Shown in pieces: positions 32,746-43,329 of a DNA stretch of 64,000 nt. The position numbers and the translations under genes are program-made. The notes below the pieces were generated by a model that saw only the letters and a program-made list of their open reading frames with translations, was not told the origin of the DNA and did no database searches. The first letter of the stretch is position 1; every line of letters begins with the position of its first letter. Source of the DNA: Hygrocybe punicea (Eukaryota > Basidiomycota > Agaricomycetes > Agaricales > Hygrophoraceae); the NCBI GenBank assembly GCA_963556145.1, contig OY744471.1:2659590-2723589 (forward strand), read 5' to 3'.

Positions 32746-35107
32746 GCGAGTAACCTGTGGTAAGTTTTCGTATTTTTATCAAGAGCGTCACCATTGACGA
32801 ATACTCTCTTGACCAGATGTATGCAATACTGCGCTTTTCTCGCAGACTTGGCTTTGCTACATCTGCAGTCGTGAATTATGTCTCTCGTGCTATGACAGTA
32901 TTATTGAGGTGAGCGTGAGACGTGAGACTATTACAAGTGAGCATTTATCTTTATCTGAATTTAGGGGGATTACAAAGCTTCGATTTGCTCAATTATTTCG
33001 GGAGTACTGCACACTCAGTTGTTACGTTTCCAACTCCGCTTCCAACCCCGATGTCCATTCCGATACCCACCACGACGATTCTGCACTGCACACCTTCCTT
33101 TTTCATTTCATTTTGTCCTTTGTCTTCCTTTCAACGTCATTGTTTCTTCATTTGGACATCCTTGTATTTTCTTATTCTTGTTCTCTTTTTGTCCCTTCTT
33201 CCAGAACAATCCAGACCGACCATGGACATCTCCCACGTGACCTTGTTGTACCCGAATAGTCTCCTTGCCGATGGACGTCACCGACATTGTCTTTTCCCTT
33301 CGATATCTTGTTTATGCTATCCCACGATAAACCGATCACAATGGCTGTACTCCCGACACAGCTCATTACCGTAATTGTTATTGGCAGCATTGCCATCATC
33401 TTCCTGATCGGTTTCTACCTTGTTATGATCTATCTTTGGCATCGGCACCGAAACCCTTCCACCATTGATACTTCTGACTTCCACCTCGACAATATATCGA
33501 CACATAATTGACAATTGCCATTCCCGGATATTTGGTTTCCATATTCGTACCCTGTGCCCACCATTATCTTCCCTGACGATCCGACGACATTCCTCACCTG
33601 CATGCGAACTCTGAACAATCCCCAATCACGAGACATTTCACTGTTCTCTCTAATCCGACCATCGCCGGAGCATACTCTTTTGGACTTCGACTACAGACCA
33701 TACGACTTCCCAAACAGTGAACCAACCCCTATCGTATATTGTTCGCACAACACCGCTTTAATGCAGTACCCGACGACTTGTTCCCACAACTTGTCACTCA
33801 TGCCATGACTCGAAACCTGGACCCACGTTCATTTATCCTTTTCCATCCATAATCTTGATACCTCCCACACCCCTTTCTTGGATGAATACCAACATCAGGT
33901 GGACTGCATTGTTCCACAGACAGGACAAGACATCACCCCTCGATACGTCATTGACACAGACATCGTCATCCAGTACAGCTTATGCTGTTCACATGTCTGA
34001 CCTCGACTATCCCACCATCCTAGTTGGTTTTCCCTCCATACATTCCTTTGTTTTCCCTTATACCGACCTTGTCACTATGTCCCTGCTACCTCAAGACACT
34101 CTCATCACCAATCCTACACTGGACGATACCCATCTTCGACCCGACCGTGCAACGCACTTGCCAAACTGCGCACTTGCCCATTACAGCAAGTGTAGACCCC
34201 GAATTGGCAATTCTGCATGTCACATGATCCGATGACAAATCATCCGAGTCATCTGGACCTCTTCTATCCTCAATGACACCTGGGCCTCCAGTTGGATCAC
34301 GAGAACATCAACATGAGGATGCCTCATGTGCGCCTCATGGTGAACACATGGTGTAGTTGGACATGTTGTGGCTTCATGGTTGTATTTCTATTTACCTCCC
34401 CTCAAGACCAGTCACTATATATACTGTTCTTGTTGTTGGTTCGGACTTTTTCTTCTTTTCCTTTCCTTACGTTTAGTCTGGTTCTTGGGGCAGACTCATC
34501 TTGTTTTGGGTAACCCCCACGGCTCGCAATGACATTAGACCTTGACCCCCCCCTTCTTAGCAGTGTTGTCTTAGCTGTAAGCAACAATGAAAGCTGCTGT
34601 TCTCCCCTCTGGAAGCCGATCCCCTGTTAAGTTGATTGTTGCCGGAGCCCGCTGCAGAAGCGATCCGTAACATCAGTCCAATTTTCACCCGATCACCTGC
34701 TTCCTTCATGATGAACTTGAGGCAGAAATTTCAGCAATGGAGTCCCTTTTGCAGGACATGAATCCAGGGTGGGACAGACTGTACTTCCCTTGCTCAAATT
34801 TCTTATCGGATGCAGATCTTCTGAATTGTGACATCGCCCTAACATACTTGAGGCCCCTAGGCTCTCTCGAGATGCGCCCTTCAATGAATTCCAATGATAC
34901 TGGTGCCAAGGCATTCCTGTAGTGGTAACAAGCGTGTGCGCCCATCTCCAGGGCAATTGGGTGCCTGACTACTTCATCGAGAGATATAGATCACGAAAAG
35001 TCACTCTCGTCGTTTGCGAGACCGAATCCACGCAACAAACAACAGTCTCAGATTTTTTCCGGCATTTCAGTAGTGCTGACGACCGAAGACAGATACTGAA
35101 GCTCAAG
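32746..35107 (+). pseudogene. JmjC gene, middle exons (cut by a solo LTR)
   Basis: SNLW then GTAAGT (32761), intron to ACCAG, exon ATGTATGCAATACTG... (ILRFSRRLGFATSAVVNYVSRAMTVLL), a further intron, then RGITKLRFAQLFREYCTLS, where the solo LTR is inserted (33020-34672). After it, ESLLQDMNPGWDRLYFPCSNFLSDADLL and LEAPRLSRDAPFNEFQ lead to YWCQGIPVVVTSVCAHLQGNW...FIERYRSRKVTLVVCE...FFRHFSSADDRRQILKLK. This last block is the typical region ahead of the JmjC fold in KDM3-like proteins. A TGA at 34895-34897 breaks the frame just before YWCQG. Confidence 0.7.
33020..34672 (+). mobile_element. Solo LTR, 1.65 kb, TSD TCAGT (second copy)
   Basis: Begins TGTTACGTTTCC and ends GATCCGTAACA, with TCAGT at 33015-33019 and 34673-34677. 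It is inverted relative to, and homologous along its length with, 1550-3218. A TATATATACTG box near 34412 close to the right end gives the orientation: a long U3 on the left, R and U5 on the right. It contains no retrotransposon coding. It interrupts a JmjC exon. Confidence 0.9.
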
Positions 35108-35224
35108 GTAATTTTTACTCAGTTGATATTCTTTACGTGATCACCATGCCCTGTAGGACCAGTAGACCCAGTCGTTTTGGTTAACCCGATCACAGATATA
35201 GTTGCAAAAGGTAGGTACACATAG

Positions 35225-36060
35225 CGCAGTTGCTTGCTGGGGGGGTAGGTTAACCCAAAAGACAGCTCTTGCTGGGGAAATGTGGTGTGGTAGGTTGACC
35301 CAGGTACAGATCTTGCTGGTCAAGGGCGCCTGGGTGGGTCAACCCGGTGTCAGCTCTGCCATGGGGTAGGTTAACCCAGGGCAGCTATTCCAGGATGGAT
35401 GGGTTGACCCAGGTCCAGCTGTTCAAGCCATGTGGGTTTACCTGGCTTCAGTTATTGCTGCAGCACTGGGTTGACCCTAGACCAGTTCTTGCTGCACACT
35501 GGGGTTGACCTGGACCCAGCTGTTGCTGCGGCATTGGGTTGACCAGGGCCCAGCACATGCTGGAGGGGGTGACTGGGGTCCAGCAATTGCTGGGTTGACC
35601 TGGCCCCAGCTCTTGCTGCAGGATTGGGTCAACCCAGGTCCAGCTCTTGTTGCAGCATCGGGTCAACCCAGGTCCAGCTCTTACTGCTGCACCGGGTGGA
35701 CCCAGGGCCATCTTTTGCTGCAGCACTGGGTCAACCCAGGGCCAGCTATTGCTGGAGCATTGGGTTGACCTGGTCCCAGGTCTTGCTGCAGCACTGGGTT
35801 GACCAGGGTCCAGCTATTGCTGCAGGGTAGGTTGACTGGGGTCCAGCCCGTTCTGTAGCATTGGGTTGATCCTGGACCCACCCAATCGGCAGGATTGGGT
35901 TCACCATGGCCCGGCTATTGCTCCAGCACTGGGTTGCCATGCTCAGCTCTTGCTGCAGAATTGGGTTGACCCTGGCCTAGCTCTCGCTGCAGGATTGGGT
36001 TGACCAGGATCCAGCTCTTGCTGCCATGTGGGCTCATGTTGGTCCGCAGGCTTGAGCCAC
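35225..36060 (+). repeat. 34-bp tandem array, left foldback arm
   Basis: Degenerate copies of a 34-bp unit, in this orientation ATTGCTGCAGCACTGGGTTGACC(C/A)GGGTCCAGCT. Each carries GGTTGACC or GGTCAACC and CTGCAGCA. The same array in inverse orientation fills 39590-40400, with somewhat different copy content. ORFs across it (GPGSTQCC-type repeats) are artefacts. Confidence 0.85.
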
Positions 36061-36479
36061 ACCCCAGTCTGCCTGCAATTATTTCATGTTCACAACATTG
36101 ACAGAGCTCACACCAGCTCAAGCCAATATTTACTCAGAAACTGCCATATAAAGTCATCAAAAATTTTCAATCTGTACATGACACACAATGTACCACGTAA
36201 TATAATTTGAATGCACTTATTAAAAGCACAGGGAATAGCAAAATTAAAACATTATTATTTTGACAATGCACAATATCTTACTTTCACTATCAGCTATCAG
36301 CCGTTACAGGAGCTATTTATTCCCAATGACAATCTATGACAAAATCAGAACTTACCACACTTCAAATATTGTGCTTTTCTATTTAATATTGCTCAATTCT
36401 CCATTGGAATCAATATATATAACCTCACTATTACTTAAAATAGACACATAAATTTAATGATTATTTTATCCAAATACAT

Positions 36480-36700
36480 AATTATATAGTGAAGGGCAGA
36501 AGGCAGGTGAGAGGAAGATAGGGGAGTGGGAGAGGGAGGAAGGTGGGAGTAGGAGAGGGAGGAAGGTGGGAGTGGGAGAAGGGAGTGGGAGTGGGAGAAG
36601 GGGGAAGGTGGGAAGGCAGCAGGGACAGGAGGGAGACAGAGATGGAGAGGGAGAGGGAGAGGGAGAGGGAGAGGGAGAGGGAGGAGAGTGGAATGTACAT
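36480..36700 (+). repeat. Purine simple repeat (GGGAGA/GGGAGT), left arm
   Basis: Nearly pure purine run on the plus strand (GGGAGTGGGAG and GAGAGG units), mirrored as a pyrimidine run at 38910-39115 in the right arm. Such tracts can form triplex structures. No coding. Confidence 0.85.
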
Positions 36701-37619
36701 ACGTTCCCGTTGTCCTCGTCGTCTTCGTCTACGTCTCTGCCGTCCTCGTCCTCGTCGTTCCCGTCCCAGTCGTCCCCGTCCCCATCGTCCACGTTTCCGC
36801 CGTTCCAGTCCCTGTCGTTCCCGTTCCCGTCGTTCCTCTCAGTGTCGTCATCGTCCTCGTTGTCGTTGTCATCGCCCGTAGTCCTCGTCGTCCGCCAGAT
36901 CGTCGTCATCGTCTGCGTCGTCCTATCGTCCCCTCGCTAGCCGTCCCCGTCGTTCCCGTCCCCATCATTCCCATTCCCATCGTCCCCGTTCCCATCGTCC
37001 TCCTTGTCATTGTCATTGTCATTGTCATCGTCCTCGTCATCGTCCTCGTCCTCGTCCTCGTCATCGTCCTCGTCCTCTCGTCCTCATTGTCGTCATCCCC
37101 GTCTCCGTCCCCGTCGTCGTCCTTGTCGTTCCCTGGATGCTCCCGTCGTCCTGTTGTCTCTTCACTGGCCATCTCTGTCCCCGTCGTCTTCCCTGGCTGG
37201 CCGTCTGTGCCCTCGTCGCCTCTGTCCCCGTCGTTGCCTGCCATCCGCCGTTTCGGCCCTTCAGTTGGGTGTTGACGTGACATGGCGCGGGCATGCCTGT
37301 TGCGGTTAATTTCAGGCGCGGCAGTGAGAAAGTCCTTCATAAAAACAATAATATTATCTAGCATAGTAATAGTAATAAATTTTGAGAAATCTACTTACCT
37401 TCTACTTGATTTGCTGCTGTTGCTGTTCTCGTGGACGCATCGTGGAGTACGCGACGATTTGAACCCACGCCGGAGGTTGCCGATAATCTGCCCAAACGGG
37501 CGCGAGTTGCCTTATATGTAACCAAGATCTTACTTTTCTCAGTGTAATTGCATGGAGCACAACGACTGTGTAGCACATTTAAGACCATGTAGAGATAGAA
37601 TTAGCCTCTAACTACATCC

Positions 37620-38145
37620 TCCCCAAATTTTGTATTTTATTATGGCATACATAGAGAGATATCCATGATTCATTGATACCTCCCTGCCAATTCCGGACCC
37701 TTAAAGTGCTACATTACCAATATTGCTCTGAAAAATATGAGAATAATTTGGAAACTACTATGTAAAGTATCTATTGTATTGATGATCAGTGCCTGGCACT
37801 TGGTGGTCCCGGAATCTGTTGTAGCCAAGAAATGAAAGGTTCAAAGTAAAGCTGAACTTGAAGTTCGGACTCGGTTGATGGGTCAGCCACAATGCACAAT
37901 TCTGTGCATTTGCTTGGCTGAAACAAAGGTCCTGGTCCACCCACAATCAGGCACTTATGTGTACCACAATGAGTACTCATTAAAGTACTCCTTAGATTAA
38001 TTTCAGATTTTTAAGACAAAGTTAGATCATTAAGGGTCCAATTCTGGCAGAGGAATGGAATAAATTGTGAATAGCCCTTGATGCAGGGCCGAATAAAATA
38101 CAAATTTTGGTATGAGGGTAGATATACCATATTTACACCTTTTGA
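37620..38145. repeat. Nested imperfect inverted repeat in the foldback centre
   Basis: The left part CCTCCCCAAATTTTGTATTTTATT...CCTGCCAATTCCGGACCCTTAA (37618-37706) is mirrored by TTAAGGGTCCAATTCTGGCAG...AATAAAATACAAATTTTGG (38030-38120). This suggests a small MITE nested in the foldback element. Exact ends and duplication were not resolved. Confidence 0.55.
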
Positions 38146-38214
38146 GGATCTCACTTCGGGTATGCATGCATTGTTGTGCATGCTAGAAGATTCAAAAGCG
38201 TCAGCGACACTTCC

Positions 38215-38663
38215 ATGTTTGGCAACTTGAACCCGTTTGGGAAATCGGCAACAGCCGGTTGGCTTTCCCGCGCGAGTTCAAAGCTTCGACTCGTTGATTT
38301 CAACAACGTGTCAACGCGTCAGACGGGTGCAGAGGAACACCCAAGGTAAATTTCTGATTTGAACAATTTTGTCTTCTTTGCTAATTGTTGACCTTTTGCA
38401 GCTACACCACGCCAAACACAGGCGAATCCAAAAACCCATCACCAGAACACAACGCGCCAGCAAACAGAACGGAAGCCGACGAAAACGGCCACCGTGAGGA
38501 TGGCGGAAACGAGGCCGCGAGGCCGGGTACGAGGATGCGCCAACGACCAGGACGGACAGCCGAGACAACCACGACGGCAAGGACAAGGACAGTCGACAAG
38601 GTCACAGACGGCCGGCGACGGGACAACGGGACGGAGAAGGATAGCGACGGGACGACAGGATGA
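38215..38663 (+). CDS. Spliced gene fragment carried in the foldback centre
   Basis: Exon 1 from an ATG at 38215 (MFGNLNPFGKSATAGWLSR...GAEEHP) runs to about 38345. A GTAAAT...TTTTGCAG intron follows, then exon 2 from 38401 (YTTPNTGESKNPSPEHNAP...), continuing in phase to a stop at 38663. The exon 2 tail is Thr/Arg/Asp-rich and overlaps the GAC-repeat zone, so the natural C-terminus may have been replaced by repeat sequence. No domain recognised. Looks like a captured host gene fragment. Confidence 0.45.
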
Positions 38664-39589
38664 TGGAGACGATGACGACCATCCGGGGGACGACGACCAC
38701 CATCCAGGTGGCGATGAGGACGACGACGGGGACGGAGACGCGGCTGACGACGACAACGAGGACGATGACGACGATGACGGGAACGACGGGAAGGGGAACG
38801 ACAGCGACGGGGACGACAGGGACAAGGACGGCGGAGACGCAGACGAGGACGACAGGATGAGGACGGCGGAGACGTAGACGAAGACGACGAGGACAACGGG
38901 AACGTATGTACATTCCACTCTCCTCCCTCTCCCTCTCCCTCTCCCTCTCCCTCTCCCTCTCCATCTCTGTCTCCCTCCTGTCCCTGCTGCCTTCCCACCT
39001 TCCCCCTTCTCCCACTCCCACTCCCTTCTCCCACTCCCACCTTCCTCCCTCTCCTACTCCCACCTTCCTCCCTCTCCCACTCCCCTATCTTCCTCTCACC
39101 TGCCTTCTGCCCTTCACTATATAATTATGTATTTGGATAAAATAATCATTAAATTTATGTGTCTATTTTAAGTAATAGTGAGGTTATATATATTGATTCC
39201 AATGGAGAATTGAGCAATATTAAATAGAAAAGCACAATATTTGAAGTGTGGTAAGTTCTGATTTTGTCATAGATTGTCATTGGGAATAAATAGCTCCTGT
39301 AACGGCTGATAGCTGATAGTGAAAGTAAGATATTGTGCATTGTCAAAATAATAATGTTTTAATTTTGCTATTCCCTGTGCTTTTAATAAGTGCATTCAAA
39401 TTATATTACGTGGTACATTGTGTGTCATGTACAGATTGAAAATTTTTGATGACTTTATATGGCAGTTTCTGAGTAAATATTGGCTTGAGCTGGTGTGAGC
39501 TCTGTCAATGTTGTGAACATGAAATAATTGCAGGCAGACTGGGGTGTGGCTCAAGCCTGCGGACCAACATGAGCCCACATGGCAGCAAG

Positions 39590-40400
39590 AGCTGGATCCT
39601 GGTCAACCCAATCCTGCAGCGAGAGCTAGGCCAGGGTCAACCCAATTCTGCAGCAAGAGCTGAGCATGGCAACCCAGTGCTGGAGCAATAGCCGGGCTGT
39701 GGTGAATCCAATCCTGCCGATTGGGTGGGTCCAGGATCAACCCAACGCTACAGAACGGGCTGGACCCCAGTCAACCTACCCTGCAGCAATAGCTGGACCC
39801 TGGTCAACCCAGTGCTGCAGCAAGACCTGGGACCAGGTCAACCCAATGCTGCAGTAATTGCTGGACCTGGGTCAACCAAGTGCTGCAGCAATAGCTGGAC
39901 CCCAGTCAACCTACCCTGCAGCAAGTGCTGGGCCAGGGTCAACCTAGTGCAGCAGCAATAGCTGGACCCTGGTCAACCCAAGCCCTGCAGCAAGTGCTGG
40001 ACCCTGGTCAACCCAGTGCTGCAGCAATAGCTGGACCCTGGTCAACCTACCCTGCAGCAAGTGCTGGGCCAGGGTCAACCCAGTGCTGCAGAAATAGCTG
40101 GACCCGGTCAACCCAAGCCCTGCAGGAGGTGCTGGACCTGGGTCAACCCAGTGCTGCAGCAAGAGCTGGGACCAGGTCAACCTACCCTGCAGCAAGTGCT
40201 GGGCCAGGGTCAACCAAATGCTGCAGCAATAGCTGGACCCCAGTCAACCCAAGCCCTGCAGGAAGTGCTGGACCCGGGTCAACCCAGTGCTGCAGCAAGA
40301 GCTGGGACCAGGTCAACCCAATGCCACAGTAATTGCTGGACCTGGGTCAACCAAGTGCTGCATCAATAGCTGGACCCTGGTCAACCTACCACACCACATT
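39590..40400 (-). repeat. 34-bp tandem array, right foldback arm
   Basis: Units of AGCTGGACCCTGGTCAACCC plus AGTGCTGCAGCAAT (34 bp), with variants containing TACCCTGCAGCAAGTGCTGGGCC. Inverse of the array at 35225-36060. Confidence 0.85.
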
Positions 40401-40523
40401 TCCCCAGCAAGAGCTGTCTTTTGGGTTAACCTACCCCCCCAGCAAGCAACTGCGCTATGTGTACCTACCTTTTGCAACTATATCTGCGATCGGGTTAACC
40501 AAAACGACTGGGTCTACTGGTAG

Positions 40524-41459
40524 GACTGGCCCCCACAAGCTCATTTTCGGGATGAGTTTCCAGAACTTTTCAATGCCTTCGTAGATGCTGTTCCACACGG
40601 AGATATTACGCGGCCAGATGGGGTCCTCAACATGGCCGCGCATTTCCCACTTAATGGCGTGGCACCAGATTTAGGTATCATTGTTTTTTTAAAGCATGAG
40701 AAAGATATTGACTCCTCTCCCAGGCCCAAAAATGTACATTGCGTACGGTTCTGTAGAAGACGGTTACCACCACGGTTCTACTAAGCTCCATCTCGACATG
40801 ACCGATGCCGTCAATATCATGGTTTGGGATTCAGGTCGCAAAGAGCCGCAGCGTAATTATGCTTTGTGGAGGATATTTCCGCAAGCAGCATCCCCAGTCG
40901 TCTGCAACTTTCTCCGCAATCATGCAGGTTTTACGGGCCCGGGACATCCTATTCATTCCCAGAACTTTTATTTCACCGAAACCATGCTCACGGAGCTAGA
41001 GACACTACACGGCGTACGGCCCTTCACCATATTCCAAATGACCGGGGAAGCAATTTTCATTCCCGCTGGTTGTGCACACCAAGTTTGTCATATCTTTCGG
41101 ACATGCAAACGTACAATATCTCATTTATCCATCAGGTTAGTAATCAAACTGACGCCATAAAGATTGCCTGTGACTTCATCTCGATCGATAATATCACCCA
41201 GACTCAACAAATATGTGATGAATTGCGACAACATCGTGTTGCTACAAACACTGGCGATGATGTTTTGCAATTCTACACCACTATTTGGCATGCATGGAAG
41301 TCGCTAGTGCACAATAGGATTTTCCACGAAACTACAAGCACCATTTCAACTGCGCCAGGGTTAGAGTCGAGTCAAGCAGCCAAACAAGCCCATAAAAGGG
41401 AGAAAAAGCGAACCAACAAGCTTAAGCGTATGCAAATGACTGTTGAACACCTGTATTGA
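40524..41459 (+). pseudogene. JmjC (KDM3-like) catalytic exons
   Basis: Three exons: 40524-40674 (DWPPQAHFRDEFPELFNAFVD...ITRPDGVLNMAAHFP), 40724-41082 (GPKMYIAYGS ... TKLHLDMTDAVNIM ... GEAIFIPAGCAHQ) and 41135-41459 (VSNQTDAIKIACDFISIDN..., stop 41457-41459), with short GT-AG introns. Iron ligands are visible: H (codon 40789-40791), D (40795-40797) and H (41077-41079); K in TKLH is at the 2-oxoglutarate region. Closest to KDM3/JMJD1 histone H3K9 demethylases. The catalytic fold is intact, but upstream exons are disrupted by large insertions and a TGA, so activity is doubtful. The acceptor AG at 40522-40523 is part of the foldback TSD. Confidence 0.85.
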
Positions 41460-41839
41460 CCTGGATACGACTTTGGCTGCCCATTTTGTCCCCGAAAGTT
41501 TCATAGAGCTGGGCTACTTGACCACCTGTGAGTGCAAAAACTCTACCCAGGTTGATCTTATGCTCACCCAGATCCAGTAAATCGTTGCACTGCGAGTCCT
41601 TCTCCATCAACAGCATCACTGAAACTTGGTTGCATAAGCCTCGAGTCATTGCTGATGTTCATTTATGCAACAGCTACGGCTTTTCATACGGAACACAGAT
41701 GGCTCAGAGTTGGTATGCTGACGAAGAACACAATTCAGTCACTCTGGGTCAACTCAATATTTTGCAACTCTATATGATCTGCATTCGTCACAATCTACAT
41801 ATTTGCTGTTATGGTTGCTATTTATTACATGAATATACA
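41460..41839. other. Interval after the JmjC stop with a partial C2H2-like motif
   Basis: One plus frame reads PGYDFGCPFCPRKFHRAGLLDHL (about 41459-41530), resembling the first part of a C2H2 zinc finger (C-x2-C ... F ... L-x2-H) but lacking the second histidine before a possible donor. It may be a residual exon. Nothing else is recognisable. Confidence 0.3.
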
Positions 41840-42986
41840 TTAGTGGCGGTTCGACTTCATATCAGTTAATACTCTTATAACCACTTCTAGTGCAATTTGC
41901 ACCTCGGCTCGATCTTCCTCCTTAACACGGGGTAATATTTTCACTGTGAACTTGTCCGGGTGCCAACGCAATAGCTCAGTTTTTAGCAGGTCAATTGAAG
42001 TACTGGTCTCGTTGTGAGGCCTGTGAGGATGCTGGATAAACTGTTTGATTCGACATGGCGATACGTCAGAGGCTTTTTCCGGTTGAGGGTTGAATACAGG
42101 CCAAGGGATGTCTTGGAAAGCGAGACGCTCCTCCCAGATAGCCGTGGAACGGTTTGAGCGAAGGTCAACCCATCTTGCGTGGTACTGTCCAATCTGCGCG
42201 ACGATGCTTGTTTTCTACGATAGCAACCATTGAGTTTAGGATCATAAACTTGTATCTTTCTTACCGCTACTGCTTTCAGCCACCGTCTGGCTTCCGTTCG
42301 TCTCATGAATTCCTTCTCTGCTTGCCTTCTCTCCTCTTCTTGCCGAAGCCTGGCTTCTTCTTGTTTTGCTTGTTCTTGCCGCTCTTGTTCCTCGAATTCC
42401 TTCTCTGCTTGCCTTCTCTCCTCTTCTTGCTGAAGCCTGGCTTCTTGTTTTGCTCGTTCTTGCCGCTCTTGTTCCTCTTTCCGTTGTCTTGACTCTTCCT
42501 CCTGCCTCAATTCCTCCCACAATCTCATCTCCTCCTCGAAGTCCCTCCTTTTGTCCTCATCCTCCTTCTGAATTCTGGCTGCCTCTTCTTTTCGTTTTAT
42601 TTCATCTTCTTCCCTCAGTTTCCTTTCTTGTTGAAGTCTTAAGGCGTAGATGTGCTGCTGCTGGTGTTGCGAAAACTGAGCTAGTTGTTCTTTGGCGATT
42701 CGCCTCTTGGTGGAATGCTGATCTCTTCCTGCAATGCATCGACATATTGTGGACCGGCAGGATTAGTCTTTGTGGATTCGACAGGTATGTCTGGTGTGAT
42801 GGTAGGGGACATAAGGAATACTGAAGCGACAGTATGTATAGGGCGTAAGGATGCACTTTTTACACGTTCGCATGTCCAGCTGCCACGACTCATGATCACG
42901 CCGCCAAGTAACAAAGAAAAATCGTTGGCCCTGACGCTGACTCGGACGCCGGAATGGTTTGCTTGGCAAAGATCGGATTCAGACAA
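41840..42986 (-). CDS. Coiled-coil protein with WHPDKF C-terminal motif (NFKBIL1-like)
   Basis: Minus strand. The start is probably at 42986 (MSESDLCQANH). The main exon (about 42740-42250) is a highly charged coiled coil (QQERKLREEDEIKRKEEAAR; EEQERQEQAKQEEARLRQ). The next exon reads IPWPVFNPQPEKASD, IKQFIQHPHRPHNETS and LLKTELLRWHPDKFTVKILPRV, ending at a TAA (41840-41842). The IPWP ... HP.RP ... RWHPDKF arrangement is seen in NFKBIL1-like and many basidiomycete proteins of unknown role. The exon 1 to exon 2 splice is uncertain. Confidence 0.65.
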
Positions 42987-43329
42987 AGATTGAATTCAGA
43001 CAAAAGATCACCATCCCTCAAAAATGGTTGAGGGACCGGACGAGACTTGCCAAATCCTTTTCATTTTCTTCTGTGACCATGAAGCCAATGTCCACTAAAC
43101 CTCTGGTGCGCTGCAATCTCGTGTCTTTCTACTTGCTGACAAAACGGTAATTAGTTATTCCCGGCCTTTCCATTTCCCAACATTCTCGCGCCCGATGCAA
43201 ACCCCGAACCAACCACAGCGGGCGCAAACCCCGAACCGACTACAGCGGGTGCACCACCATTGAATAACACCAACCAAAGCGTAAGTATCGAACTTATTTC
43301 TTTGTAATGGGAAGTGGAATTGTCATGTA

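Larger units (their letters stand above)
35159..40520. mobile_element. Foldback element, 5.36 kb, TSD TAGGA, in a JmjC intron
   Basis: Termini CCAGTAGACCCAGTCG and CGACTGGGTCTACTGG, with TAGGA at 35154-35158 and 40521-40525. The inverted arms are about 1.7 kb each (35159 to about 36880, and about 38740 to 40520), made of an outer 34-bp tandem array, a unique AT-rich part, a GGGAGA simple repeat and the start of a GAC/GTC-rich zone. A non-repeated centre of about 1.9 kb follows. No transposase was recognised, so superfamily is unassigned; a 5-bp duplication excludes hAT and mariner. Confidence 0.9.

Noticed and set aside
36466..37364. Long Val/Ser- or Asp-rich ORFs on both strands
   Set aside because: They derive from GTC/GAC simple repeats and purine tracts in the foldback element.
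37430..37515. tRNA-like phrase GATTTGAACCC on the minus strand
   Set aside because: It resembles a T-loop (B box), but I could not pair the T stem or the acceptor stem, so no tRNA is called.
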